64,000 nt of DNA from an uncultured Clostridium sp. Lineage in GTDB: Bacteria > Bacillota > Clostridia > TANB77 > CAG-508. How positions within the stretch are numbered: the stretch's first letter is position 1; each line of letters begins with the position of its first letter. The stretch is taken from NCBI GenBank assembly GCA_946565805.1, contig CAMNWO010000001.1:1-64000 (forward strand), in the 5' to 3' direction. The notes beneath the pieces were generated by a model that did no database searches, was not told the origin of the DNA, and worked only from the letters and a program-made list of their open reading frames with translations. The position numbers and the translations under genes were made by a program. Below are positions 19,142 to 28,223 of the stretch, piece by piece.

Positions 19142-19714
19142 TTACCTGCGGTTACACTTCATTCCAGCCATTTCCGATATATTCTGCACTTTGACGCCTT
19201 CTCCAATAGCTTTAAACTTCCACTCGCCATTGTATCGGTAAATATCTGCCACAAAGATGCCAGTTTTACCATCAAAGTTTCCATCAATATCGTAGTACAC
19301 CAGCTCCTTGCCAGAGTCGATGTCAGATGCATGAACAAAGCAATTTTTTACTTTGCCGAAGTGCTGGTTTCTGCTATATGCAGAATAGATGTTGATGATA
19401 ATCGCTAATCGGTTGATTTTTTCCGGAACTTTCTCCAGATTGATCTCAATCTGCTCGTCGTCACCATCTCCATCGCCAGTAAGGTTGTCGCCATAGTGCT
19501 TGATTGCACCAGAGCGATGTCTTAAGTTACCAAAGTACACAATCTCTTCCTGCCGGCCCTTGTCATCAATACAAATTACACTTGCATCGATGTCCATCTG
19601 AGCACCAAAGAAAGACCTCACAGGATCCCATCCTAAACCGATAAGAACCCGTTTTAAATTTGGAGCCTCTTTTTTCAAGTTAACGCCCTGACCTTTTGTT
19701 AATTTTACAGACAT
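19142..19714 (-). CDS. terD: TerD-family stress protein (copy 2)
   Basis: 190 aa, paralogue of the downstream TerD, with Ca2+-site clusters MDIDASVICIDD and DNLTGDGDGDDEQ. IGLGWDP and GEWKFKAIGEGV are conserved. First gene of the terD-terD-telA operon; its mRNA has a structured leader. RBS AAGGAGGTAGG. CGG as Arg at 19555 (DKGRQEEI). The divergence of the two copies suggests different partners in a TerD assembly. Confidence 0.93.
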   Translation of the reverse strand: MSVKLTKGQGVNLKKEAPNLKRVLIGLGWDPVRSFFGAQMDIDASVICIDDKGRQEEIVYFGNLRHRSGAIKHYGDNLTGDGDGDDEQIEINLEKVPEKINRLAIIINIYSAYSRNQHFGKVKNCFVHASDIDSGKELVYYDIDGNFDGKTGIFVADIYRYNGEWKFKAIGEGVKVQNISEMAGMKCNRR

Positions 19715-19755
19715 TTGCCTACCTCCTTGAGTTTGATAAGTTGACTGTTACAAGA

Positions 19756-19822
19756 GTAGCTAAGATATTCTCATGTTCATGAGAATGTACTGTTACTTCA
19801 TTGTACACAATGAAGTAGCTAC
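19756..19822 (-). promoter_or_regulatory. Predicted three-way-junction leader of the terD operon
   Basis: In the transcript, GTAGCTA (19822-19816) pairs with TAGCTAC (19762-19756). This encloses two perfect hairpins: an 11-bp stem TACTTCATTGT/ACAATGAAGTA with loop GT and a 9-bp stem ATTCTCATG/CATGAGAAT with loop AA. It could be a cis-acting RNA or two dimeric protein operators. I do not recognise it as a known riboswitch. Confidence 0.6.
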
Positions 19823-19844
19823 TTAAATATTTTGTTCGTTAAGT

Positions 19845-19873
19845 ATCATACAACATTTTACATAAAAAGTCAA
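19845..19873 (-). promoter_or_regulatory. Promoter of the terD-terD-telA operon
   Basis: TTGACT (19873-19868), 17 nt, TATGAT (19850-19845); spacer motif TTATGTAA (19865-19858). Confidence 0.8.
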
Positions 19874-19919
19874 CACTTTGTTTTAAAAAAGTTTATTTTT
19901 TATGTAAATTTTATAAACT

Positions 19920-19961
19920 AAAAGGCCATAGTAATGATTTTCTCATTCTATAGCCTTTTTT
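19920..19961 (-). terminator. Terminator of the unknown Ter-island gene
   Basis: GGCTATAG/CTATGGCCTTTT hairpin just after the stop of the gene ending at 19966. Confidence 0.75.
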
Positions 19962-19965
19962 AAAC

Positions 19966-21078
19966 TCAAAAATATATTTTTTTGAATTCTAAATAAGATA
20001 TAAATTGTAACTTTTCTGGAATTCTTCGCCTACTAATTCTCGTGGTTAGTAAATTATTTTTGTACAAACCGCTCCTTTCTTTTAGATAAAAACGATACCT
20101 TTTTACTATTTCTACTTTTTCACCATTTTTTTCAATAGGTCCTATTACGCTAAGCATCTGGTTGGTTGGAACTACTACAGAAATAACTGCATGTGCATTT
20201 TGGGTAAATACAATTTGCAGAATTCCTTTTAGATATTGTTTTAAGTCTTTTACCTTTACAACATCCAATATCAACTTGTTTTTTGGCATTTCTTCCCATG
20301 TATTTCCAATCACACAAGTTCTTCTCATAAAATTGAGCTGAAATCTTGTTACATTGGAAACATATATCCATACTTCATCAGTAGGAATTCTGTCTTTAAA
20401 CTCAAAATCCAATGCTCTGATTTGGTTTAATTGTTTCGCGTTGAGTACAATGTCAGTATCATTTGCATAAACTGATTTATAAAACTCCCCGAAACGATAC
20501 TTCTCTATGCCATCACTACCATCAATTAAAATTGCATTGAAGTTTTTAGGAATTTGGATTTCTTCTGAAATATTCCATGCTTCTTTGTATTTTTCAATAC
20601 GGTTAAGAATAATTGTATCTAGTTCTTGCTTGGTATTAATAGCACATAGTTGAATTAGAATAGCAAATACTTTTGTTTGAACTGATGCTAACTTTGTTTT
20701 TTCAATCTCATCGTAAAAACTATAAACAGCCTTTTTCCAGATAGTTTGATATTCTCTCTCATTTTCCTTTACTTGATCTAGAACTTCATCTATTTGAGAA
20801 AGTGCCATTTTATCTTGTTTGATTTTCTTGTTAATGAGTTTTTCCTCATTAGCATTGAATGTTTGTACGACTAAATCTGATTGCATTTTGCAGATATCAT
20901 TATAATAATAACTCTGCAATTCAGCTACAAAATTTACCGCATCTTGTAATGTTGTTCCTGTAGACTCTATTGTATTGGTTTCTACGGTATCTTCTATCCG
21001 ATTTTCTTGCTCGGTTTCAGAATTCGTATCTTCCAGTCCAAAGAGTCTTGCAAAGAAGCCTCCTTCTGCCATATTCAT
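19966..21078 (-). CDS. Unrecognised Ter-island protein
   Basis: 370 aa, not recognised. It starts MNMAEGGFFARLFGLEDT, then an acidic/Thr-rich linker (about 18-45), a long predicted helical region with many Lys/Glu (about 45-180, coiled-coil-like) and a mixed alpha/beta C-terminal half. No signal peptide or TM segment. Own promoter (TTATGTAA spacer) and own terminator. Its position next to terD-telA, its promoter class and one CGG read as Arg (21000, ENRIED) tie it to the Ter island. It may be a partner of TelA or TerD; no function is claimed. RBS AGAAAGGAGAT, ATG at 21078. Confidence 0.7.
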   Translation of the reverse strand: MNMAEGGFFARLFGLEDTNSETEQENRIEDTVETNTIESTGTTLQDAVNFVAELQSYYYNDICKMQSDLVVQTFNANEEKLINKKIKQDKMALSQIDEVLDQVKENEREYQTIWKKAVYSFYDEIEKTKLASVQTKVFAILIQLCAINTKQELDTIILNRIEKYKEAWNISEEIQIPKNFNAILIDGSDGIEKYRFGEFYKSVYANDTDIVLNAKQLNQIRALDFEFKDRIPTDEVWIYVSNVTRFQLNFMRRTCVIGNTWEEMPKNKLILDVVKVKDLKQYLKGILQIVFTQNAHAVISVVVPTNQMLSVIGPIEKNGEKVEIVKRYRFYLKERSGLYKNNLLTTRISRRRIPEKLQFISYLEFKKIYF

Positions 21079-21137
21079 ATCTCCTTTCTTAAAATGCTAA
21101 CTAAGCTTTTTATAATTAAAACATAATTATGTATCCT

Positions 21138-21166
21138 ATTTTATCATAATTTACATAAGAAGTAAA
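21138..21166 (-). promoter_or_regulatory. Promoter of the unknown Ter-island gene
   Basis: TTTACT (21166-21161), 17 nt, TAAAAT (21143-21138); spacer contains TTATGTAA (21158-21151). Confidence 0.7.
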
Positions 21167-21203
21167 GTGATTGCTCAAATAAAATAAAAGAGCAGTATTC
21201 TTA

Positions 21204-22040
21204 CTACCCTTCTAATAAAATATGATGTTCTATCACATTAATCTTTTCTTCCTCTAAATCAACTTCAAAATATACTCCATCAGGAATTCCATCATTTTCT
21301 ATATTCTCTGTTAAAGACCCCAATACATAATAAGATATTCCGTTTTCTTGTAATGTTTTTGTCCAATGCTGATGCCCTGAAAAAACAGCTATAATATTCT
21401 TGTCTTTCTTAAGTATTTCTTTTACTTCTTCTCTATTTCTAAGTAAAGCACACTCTGGCGTTTCTCCAAACCAGTAATTACCTTCCATTTTATCTTCTGC
21501 TAATCCAAAATGGGTAAAAACGAGACAAGGTAATGTATTATTTTCCAAATCATTCCTTAGCCATTTTAAATCTTCTTTCGAAATGTACTGTGTCTTGAAG
21601 ATTCCTCCCCTTTCTAATCCTAATTCATGTCTTATTTCTGTGCCTAATATAACGATATGATATCCATTTATATTAACAGAGAAAGTAGAATGTTTATATC
21701 CCATAATTTCTTCAACTTCTTCTCTTTTATTCATAGTTCTTAAATCATGATTTCCAATTACTGAATAGAAAGTTCCTTTTATGTCTTTCAATTTATTCCA
21801 AATATAATTAAGGTTTATAATGTCTTTATCATGATTATAAGTATCCTCAATTAAGTCTCCTAGATTTATCGTTATATCTGGTTTAATGTTACAGTTTATT
21901 TCATATATTAATTTTTCTAATAATGGAATAGCATATTGTGTTAGTTTTCTCTTTAAATTGACGCTTAGTTCTTTTTGTCGTTTATCTAAATAATGTATAT
22001 CAGAAAAAATAACAATTTTACATTTTTTATCTTTCTCCAT
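21204..22040 (-). CDS. Calcineurin-like metallophosphoesterase
   Basis: 278 aa with the complete metallophosphoesterase set: IFSDIHYLD, NLGDLIED, VIGNHDLR, FTHFG and FSGHQHW. Two-metal phosphodiesterase/monoesterase fold, cytosolic; the substrate cannot be told. Last gene of a four-gene unit GDPD-HIT-histidine phosphatase-phosphoesterase, starting 5 nt after the previous stop. The grouping suggests salvage of phosphodiesters such as glycerophospho compounds. No in-frame CGG. Confidence 0.9.
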   Translation of the reverse strand: MEKDKKCKIVIFSDIHYLDKRQKELSVNLKRKLTQYAIPLLEKLIYEINCNIKPDITINLGDLIEDTYNHDKDIINLNYIWNKLKDIKGTFYSVIGNHDLRTMNKREEVEEIMGYKHSTFSVNINGYHIVILGTEIRHELGLERGGIFKTQYISKEDLKWLRNDLENNTLPCLVFTHFGLAEDKMEGNYWFGETPECALLRNREEVKEILKKDKNIIAVFSGHQHWTKTLQENGISYYVLGSLTENIENDGIPDGVYFEVDLEEEKINVIEHHILLEG

Positions 22041-22044
22041 CGTA

Positions 22045-22581
22045 TTACCTCATTTCATATTTTTTAATTTCGCAATTTTCATGAACTCCAATATTTCTAA
22101 TATTTCCGTCCTCTGGTAAACCATAAAAATAAGCATAAATAGCTCTTGCTACACCATTATGTGTTACTAATAAAATATTTTTATCTTTATATTTTACTTG
22201 TATTTCATCAAGAACAGGATGCACTCTTCTAAAAAGTTCTGGTACCGTTTCTAAATTCTTATATTTTGTAGAATAATAATTCCAATAAGCTTCTCTATCA
22301 ACTGCCTCATTGGGCTTTAAGGTCAATTCCCCTGCATCTCTTTCTATTAGTCTTTCATCGTAAATAATAGGAATCTCTTTCCCATTTATAATTTGTGCTG
22401 TATGTTTAGTTCTTTTCATAGGAGAGCAAATGATTAAATCGATTGGAAGGTTTTTTAGTTCTTCTTTTGCCATTTTAGCTTGCTTAATTCCTGTTTCATT
22501 TATATCTTCATCTGTTCTACCATTAAAAAGATGTTTGTCATTATTATTTGTCCTTCCATGCCTTATTACATATAAGTTCAT
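22045..22581 (-). CDS. Histidine phosphatase family protein (phosphoglycerate mutase-like)
   Basis: About 178 aa. The catalytic RHG motif is at the N-terminus (LYVIRHGRTNNN), with MKRTKHTAQII, Glu-containing ERLIERDAGEL and LLVTHNGVARAIYAY carrying the second His. Cofactor-independent of 2,3-BPG or phosphatase activity cannot be separated by eye. I chose the ATG at 22581 because AAGGATAA precedes it; the track start at 22599 would overlap the upstream gene by 13 nt. Confidence 0.88.
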   Translation of the reverse strand: MNLYVIRHGRTNNNDKHLFNGRTDEDINETGIKQAKMAKEELKNLPIDLIICSPMKRTKHTAQIINGKEIPIIYDERLIERDAGELTLKPNEAVDREAYWNYYSTKYKNLETVPELFRRVHPVLDEIQVKYKDKNILLVTHNGVARAIYAYFYGLPEDGNIRNIGVHENCEIKKYEMR

Positions 22582-22586
22582 AGTAT

Positions 22587-23108
22587 TTATCCTTTCCAAT
22601 TTTCAAGATTATATTTTTCGTTTTTTTCTAAAATAGTCAATTGTCTTTTTATTTCTTTTATGTCTTCTTCCTTAAAAGCTTCAAAATTATTATAAAATCC
22701 TGTCGCCTTATTGGGAAAAACAAGTGCCTCTCCCCAAGTTTGAGTAACTGAATTCTTTGTTCTTCCATATAAATGAATATGAAAGGAGGGTTCTTCTCCC
22801 TTTTGATAAGCCCAATTTCCATTTTCCTGATAATTAATTCTTTCAATATCTATTTTTCTATTTTTCATTCCATTTTTCATAGCCTCTCCAACTAACATGG
22901 TTAAACGCATTACTTCTATAGCTAATTTCGGAACAAGTTCACTTCTACTTTTGAAATATTCATTTTTGGCTCTAATCCAAATATGCCCTCCATCTAATCT
23001 AGGAATATGTGGCATTTTAGGAATTGCAACTACAAAGTTCTCTGTTTCATAAATTACATTATCATGAAATGGTTCTAATTTTTGATTCGAATTTATAAGA
23101 TTAGTCAT
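22587..23108 (-). CDS. HIT-like/histidine-triad-related protein
   Basis: 173 aa. The segment PSFHIHLYGRTK near residue 114 resembles a histidine-triad His-phi-His motif, and IPRLDGGHIWI precedes it. HIT enzymes act on nucleotide phosphoramidates or dinucleoside phosphates; this one is longer than the common 110-140 aa. It overlaps the GDPD stop by 8 nt and is translationally coupled. Assignment to the HIT superfamily is moderate. Confidence 0.6.
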   Translation of the reverse strand: MTNLINSNQKLEPFHDNVIYETENFVVAIPKMPHIPRLDGGHIWIRAKNEYFKSRSELVPKLAIEVMRLTMLVGEAMKNGMKNRKIDIERINYQENGNWAYQKGEEPSFHIHLYGRTKNSVTQTWGEALVFPNKATGFYNNFEAFKEEDIKEIKRQLTILEKNEKYNLENWKG

Positions 23109-23825
23109 GCTTATTTACCTCCATTAATTGACATAGCTTATCTGGAAAATTCACAGTCATTCCTTCTGTATCTAGAAAGTATACTTTTTCCATTATCTCT
23201 TCATTTGCAACACCCCAAAGCCTAACTCCTAATCCATTTTTATGTGCTAGTTCTATATCTTCAGGAAGTACCTTTGTTGCTTCTGGACAAATTTGGTTTC
23301 CTTTTATTTTTAATAATTCTTTGACATTTCTTTCATTTATATTTTCTTCTATCAACCAAGATATTTTTATTGTTTTATCAAGTTTTCTTACTTTTTCTAG
23401 TATTTTATATTCAAAAGAAGTAATATAAATATTTTCATGGTTAGCATATTTGTAAATGATTTCTAATGCTTCTTTTTCTATATCTTCTGCTTTTAATTCT
23501 ATTGCAAAAGTTAAATTTTGAGATAAGAACTCTTTAGCAAATTCTTCAAATCCCACAATTTTTTCACCTTTATATTGTTGACTAAACCAGCTTCCAAAAT
23601 CAAATTGTAATAGTTCCTTATACGTATAGTCTGCTATTTTTTCCAGTACAATTAGAAGTTCTATCTAATTTTTTATCGTGAAATATAACGATTTTTCCAT
23701 CCTTCGTCTTTTGCAAGTCTAATTCGATTCCGATTTGCTTTTAAGTCTAGTGCTTTTTTAAAAGCTGACATCGTATTTTCTGGTGCATATTGTGAAGCAC
23801 CTCTATGGGCATAATTTATAAACAT
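23101..23825 (-). CDS. Glycerophosphodiester phosphodiesterase, one CGG +1 site and one A6 +1 site
   Basis: 240-aa GDPD that releases glycerol 3-phosphate from glycerophosphodiesters. Only the C-terminal 151 aa is in the ORF track. Reading from the ATG at 23825 gives MFINYAHRGASQYAPENTMSAFKKALDLKAN, then skipping C at 23732 yields GIELDLQKTKDGKIVIFHDKKLDRTSNCTGK. A second +1 shift in an A6 run (23637-23642 on the plus strand) yields IADYTYKELLQFDFGSWF and joins the track ORF. HRG, ELD and HD motifs are intact. The second break is not a CGG, so it may be slippage, mutation or an assembly error. First gene of its operon. Confidence 0.82.
23730..23732 (-). other. CGG +1 site 8 (GDPD)
   Basis: AAT CGG AAT; skipping C gives AAT GGA ATC GAA and restores the GDPD GIELD motif. 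Confidence 0.85.
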
Positions 23826-23931
23826 TTCGTTTCTCCTATTTTAATTTTCTATTAAAAATATGTCATAAGAGTTTACATTTTTCAAGGAATATTTAAAGCT
23901 TCTTTTTACATATTTATTAAAAGGTGATATT

Positions 23932-25318
23932 TTGAAAAAAACAAAAATTTTCTTTATGAATGGAATAATCTTGACAATAACTGCTCTGGTCATGAAAAGC
24001 ATAGGAATGGTATTCAATTTATACGTTTCCAATAAAATCCGGTTCAGAAGCGGTTGGCGTATTTAGCCTTGTTATGTCCGTGTATCTGTTTGCCATAACA
24101 TTTGCCACTTCTGGATTAAGTTTAGCTTGTACTTATATTGTTTCCGAACAATTTGCCAAAAAGAATTTTTTTGATGGATTAAAAGCCGTAAAGACTTGCT
24201 TGCTTTTCTCTTTACTTTTAGGGTTTGGCAGTAGTTCTCTCGTTTTACTTTTTTCAGATGCAATTTCTGAGATTTGGTTAAACTCTATGATTTCAAAAAC
24301 ACCACTATACCTAATTGCTGTGGGACTACCTTTTATCAGTATTTCTAGTGTCATAAATGGTTATTTTTCAGCTGTACGAAAAGCTTATAAAAGTGCTTTT
24401 TCTCAAGTTTTCGAATTAATTGTAAAAATTGTAGTAAGCATTCTTTTATTACATTTTTATGCTAGTCCTAATGTTGAAACAATTTGTAATTGTTTGATTT
24501 TAGCTGATGTTGTTTCAGAAGTTTGTTCTTGCTGTTTGTTGTGTATTTTATATAAAATAGATAAATGGGCTTATAGCAGTAGAGCCATAGCTAACATTAC
24601 TTTTAAGAAGAAAATTTTAAAAATTACTTTGCCTGTTTCTATTACTTCTTATATTCGTTCAGGATTATCAACATTAAAACAATTTTTAATCCCAAGTCGC
24701 TTAGTTTTATTTGGTTTACCTTATACACTAGCTTTATCCGAATATGGAAAGATTAATGGGATGACAATGGCAGTACTTATGTTTCCTAATGTGTTTATCT
24801 TGTCTTTTAGTAATTTGCTAATTCCTGAGTTTTCTGCTTTGTTAGCGCAACAATATAAAAAAAGAATAGTGGAAATTTGCCAAAAAGCTTTTTTAGCTAC
24901 TTCCCTATTCTCTATTGCTATTGGTATGATTTTCTTTTTCTTTGCGAATGATATTAGCCTTATGGTATTTCATAATTTAGAATGTAGTAAATACATCAAA
25001 ATCCTTTCTCCTCTTATTTTATTTATATATGCTGATACTATTATAGATAGTATGCTAAAAGGCTTAAATAAGCAATTTGGTGTTATGCTTTGTAATATCT
25101 TGGATTTAGTGTTAACAATTGCTGTTATTTATTTTCTAGTTCCTTCTTTAGGATTAGCGGGCTATCTTTTAGCTATTATGATAAGTGAAGTATTCAATTT
25201 TTGTGTTAGCTTTTTTCAATTACATCATGCAATTGGTTTTAAAATGAAACCTTATTTGAGTACTTGCTACTTTCTTTTTGCTATTTTAGGAATATTTTCA
25301 ATTATAATTATATTATAA
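23932..25318 (+). CDS. SpoVB-like MOP/MATE-superfamily flippase, one CGG +1 site
   Basis: 461 aa with about 12-14 TM helices; polysaccharide/lipid II-type flippase resembling stage V sporulation protein B of Clostridia. The ORF track begins only at 24074. The true start is a TTG at 23932 with AAAGGTGAT upstream: KKTKIFFMNGIILTITALVMKSIGMVFNLYVSNK, then skipping C at 24040 gives IGSEAVGVFSLVMSVYLF, the conserved first-loop motif of the family. Divergent from the GDPD operon and followed by a terminator. Role in spore cortex or capsule export inferred from similarity only. Confidence 0.85.
24040..24042 (+). other. CGG +1 site 9 (SpoVB-like flippase)
   Basis: ATC CGG TTC; skipping C gives ATC GGT TCA and restores KIGSEAVGVFSL. 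Confidence 0.85.
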
Positions 25319-25353
25319 AAAGCTAGTATGTAGTAGATACATACTAGCCTTTC
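25316..25353. terminator. Bidirectional terminator
   Basis: AGCTAGTATGTA/TACATACTAGC stem flanked by A and T runs between the convergent flippase and SIS genes. Confidence 0.85.
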
Positions 25354-25367
25354 CATATTTTTAAATT

Positions 25368-26510
25368 TTAGAATTCGCCTTCGTAATCATAAAGTTGAAT
25401 TGCTTCTTTAGGATATGGCGTTAATGGTTTAGAAATGTCAACACCTAATTCTTCACCAATGGCAGTAATTAGACATGGAATTTTTGCCATAGCTTCAATA
25501 TTCCATTGATTTGGCATCATTGCTACTGTTCCAATCTCAATATAATGTGCTGATTTTTGTTGACATACCTGTTTCAAAAACATAGCTATATCCCCATCAT
25601 ATTGATATTTGTAAAACCTTTTAACAGAAGGCTTTCTGTTGTTATTTAATGCCACTCCTATTTGGTGCCGAGTTAAATTAATTACCAATGCAAATTTATG
25701 GTTGTATAACAAGGTGCTTCGTCCATGAGAAAAATTTTTTTTCTCATGAAGAATAACATTAGCAATTCCACTCTCTACGAATTTGCTTTCAATGTCAACT
25801 GCTGTTGGCAGTGTATCCCATTCATAAAATACATGGATAACAGGAAAGTGCTTGATTGCCTCTGCTATATTGCAGATATTTAAATCTGATACAAATTTTT
25901 CTCCAGCTACTAAAGCTTCTTGATTTTCAGAGATCATCTTACAGGTCCAATTATCATCTAAGATGATAGCTGGTGCAAGTGTTGCAGCCATTGAAATTAT
26001 GCCTTTTTCTTTCCCTGTTGTATCTTTTGGATTGAAATAAGATACAATTTTAATTCGTGTACTTTCTTGATACATATCCATTAGTTTTGACTTTTCAGCA
26101 CCAGTAAGAAGTACAAATGGAAGTCCTTTTTTGAGACATAGATCTGAAACATATTTAATATCTGGTGTCCTCCCTGAATAGGAAATTCCTAATACAAAAT
26201 TATATTTCGGATTCCATTCCCCACTGTTAACATGATCAAACTGTGTTAAAATTCTAACAGCTGTTTGTGGCGTTACTGCTTCTACCTTTGGTGTACGCAT
26301 TTCATCCCGGAGTGCATGTTTTGCAAAAATTGCAGATGCATAAGAACCGCCTGCACCAACTACTAAAATATTCATTGGTTTAAAGTTATTCTCTTCATAC
26401 AGATCCCACATATAGTCATGCAGTTCTTTGGTGGCATCTGTTTCCTCTGCTTTCCGAAGTCTTTCTGGAAGCAATTTAACTTGTTTTCTACTTACAAATT
26501 CTTCTCTCAT
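25368..26510 (-). CDS. SIS-domain sugar isomerase/aminotransferase-like protein
   Basis: About 380 aa with two SIS-like halves: ILVVGAGGSYASAIFAKHAL and NFVLGISYSGRTPDIKYV, the second with the phosphosugar-binding SxSGRT-type loop. Related to the isomerase half of GlmS and other SIS proteins; no glutaminase domain. Start at 26510 chosen for CAGGAGGAAACC; the track start 26528 overlaps that site. Monocistronic between two native transcription units. Three CGG codons read as Arg (26456, 26309, 25670) and the shared promoter motif place it with the Ter-island gene class although it lies 5 kb away. Substrate unknown. Confidence 0.82.
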   Translation of the reverse strand: MREEFVSRKQVKLLPERLRKAEETDATKELHDYMWDLYEENNFKPMNILVVGAGGSYASAIFAKHALRDEMRTPKVEAVTPQTAVRILTQFDHVNSGEWNPKYNFVLGISYSGRTPDIKYVSDLCLKKGLPFVLLTGAEKSKLMDMYQESTRIKIVSYFNPKDTTGKEKGIISMAATLAPAIILDDNWTCKMISENQEALVAGEKFVSDLNICNIAEAIKHFPVIHVFYEWDTLPTAVDIESKFVESGIANVILHEKKNFSHGRSTLLYNHKFALVINLTRHQIGVALNNNRKPSVKRFYKYQYDGDIAMFLKQVCQQKSAHYIEIGTVAMMPNQWNIEAMAKIPCLITAIGEELGVDISKPLTPYPKEAIQLYDYEGEF

Positions 26511-26587
26511 ATGGTTTCCTCCTGACATTTGTTTTTAGAGAATTTATAAAGTTACCGTTCTGTCACATACCTTGCAACATGTCCAAT

Positions 26588-26616
26588 ATTCTATCACATA
26601 TTTATGTGAATTTCAA
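26588..26616 (-). promoter_or_regulatory. Promoter of the SIS gene
   Basis: TTGAAA (26616-26611), 17 nt, TAGAAT (26593-26588). The spacer is the near-palindrome TTCACATAAATATGTGA, carrying TTTATGTGA on one strand and TATGTGA on the other. Confidence 0.7.
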
Positions 26617-26635
26617 TGCTATAATATCAATATTT

Positions 26636-27430
26636 TTAGCTTCCTGTACTTCTATAATGACTTAAAGCCAAATTCCATACTTTAACAGCAATTATCCACA
26701 AAATAATTGCTACAATAGGTGACAAGTAAATCATAGAATGGTTCATTCCTAGATAATCCATCGTTGGGTAGTAAGCCACAAATGCAAATGGTAGAATAAT
26801 CGTAATCAATACCTTTATAAATTTGTTATAAATATTAATGGGATATTCTGCAAAAGTATACATTCTGTAGAATGCCCAAATTACCTCATTAGATCGATAA
26901 GTCCAGAAAGAAGAAATACTAAAAATAGTATCAATAGCTCCAATAATTAAAACACCAACCAAACTAAAAAATATAATTTTAAAGATTAATATAGCTGTTA
27001 TTGGAATGGCTAGCTTTATTAACATATAAATAGTTATTCCAATTCCTATCAATACATCTCCTACTGATGTAAAATCGTTAGAAGCCCCGATAATAGAAAT
27101 TAATGGATGGACAGGTCTTAATAAAATCTTGTCAAATTCGCCGTTTCTAATATATTTAGGACCAATATCATAAAGAGCATCAAAGCAATAGCCTGCTATT
27201 CCAATTGGAATTCTAGTAATGCCATATAATAATATAATTTGTTCAAAGCTCCACCCTGCTAAACTTTCTGTATTTTGAAAGACTATGATAATAAAAATTA
27301 AACTTACTAGCTGTACCATCAACTGAGAAAAAATCCCAACTAAACAGTCCACTCTATAAATTAAAATTTCTTTTAATGATATTTTTAATAATGAAAAGTA
27401 TAAGCTTGTGTTATGTAATATTTTTTTCAT
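26636..27430 (-). CDS. ABC-2 type transporter permease (second subunit)
   Basis: About 264 aa with six predicted TM helices. YIRNGEFDKILLRPVHPLISIIGA is the typical motif of the ABC-2 permease group (DUF990/ABC2_membrane_6-like). Start at 27430 (MKKILHNTS) is preferred; the track start 27442 overlaps the upstream permease by 11 nt. With the next two genes it forms one ATPase-permease-permease exporter. Substrate unknown. Confidence 0.85.
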   Translation of the reverse strand: MKKILHNTSLYFSLLKISLKEILIYRVDCLVGIFSQLMVQLVSLIFIIIVFQNTESLAGWSFEQIILLYGITRIPIGIAGYCFDALYDIGPKYIRNGEFDKILLRPVHPLISIIGASNDFTSVGDVLIGIGITIYMLIKLAIPITAILIFKIIFFSLVGVLIIGAIDTIFSISSFWTYRSNEVIWAFYRMYTFAEYPINIYNKFIKVLITIILPFAFVAYYPTMDYLGMNHSMIYLSPIVAIILWIIAVKVWNLALSHYRSTGS

Positions 27431-27431
27431 A

Positions 27432-28223
27432 TTATCCCCCATTGATTGTTATGTTTTTAACAGCATGATTGAAAAATGATTTTGCTATTTTATATAAGAT
27501 AATGCCCCATAAGATTTGTTTTCCTATGATAAAAATAATTTCACTGTAAGAAACTTGTCCTAACCATATATTAATTGGAGTATAAATTAATTCCTTAAAT
27601 GGCAAATATTTTGATAATTCTTGGAACCAAGTTGGAAACAAAGTGATTGGTGCTATCATTCCAGAAAATATCGTAATAATTGCTTTTCTTAATATTTGCA
27701 TCCCCCAAATGGAATTGGTATAAAATCCACAAGTGCCTGTTATCATTTGAAGAAAGAAAGTAGTTGGTATTCCTAGTAGAATAACAAAAATGCATAAGAC
27801 AAAATTAAGAAAACTACTAGGTAAAACAAATTCCCAAAAAATAGCACAAAAAGCAAAGGTGGCAGTTCCTACCACTACAGCAAAAGCTAATTCGCCCAAA
27901 TTCACGCCAAAATAATATTTAAAATAGGAAATGGGATTTAATAATTCTTTATGAATTTGCCCTGTTCGAATAGAGTGGGCTATATCTTCATTAATTCCCC
28001 AAGTAGCAAATGAAATAAAGGCAATAGCTAAAATATAATAGGTTACCATTTGAGGTAACGTAAAGCCTCCTGTTTCCCCTGTTTGCTGATAAATGGCTTG
28101 CCATACAAAAATGTAGACTGCTACTTCTATAACGCGATTTAAGGTAAATAACCAAAAATTAGATTGATAGATATTGTATTGTTTAAATTGCATTTTTCCT
28201 AATGCTATCATTGTCTTTAACAT
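27432..28223 (-). CDS. ABC-2 type transporter permease (first subunit)
   Basis: 263 aa, six predicted TM helices, with SIRTGQIHKELLNPISYFKYYFG in the same position as the homologous motif of its partner permease. Overlaps the ATPase gene by 7 nt, so translational coupling is likely. The pair probably forms a heterodimeric export channel. Confidence 0.85.
   Translation of the reverse strand: MLKTMIALGKMQFKQYNIYQSNFWLFTLNRVIEVAVYIFVWQAIYQQTGETGGFTLPQMVTYYILAIAFISFATWGINEDIAHSIRTGQIHKELLNPISYFKYYFGVNLGELAFAVVVGTATFAFCAIFWEFVLPSSFLNFVLCIFVILLGIPTTFFLQMITGTCGFYTNSIWGMQILRKAIITIFSGMIAPITLFPTWFQELSKYLPFKELIYTPINIWLGQVSYSEIIFIIGKQILWGIILYKIAKSFFNHAVKNITINGG

Noticed and set aside
22658-22846. ORF shadows such as 22658-22846, 20150-20371 and 1022-1204
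   Set aside because: Other frames of well-supported genes without their own RBS or family motifs.
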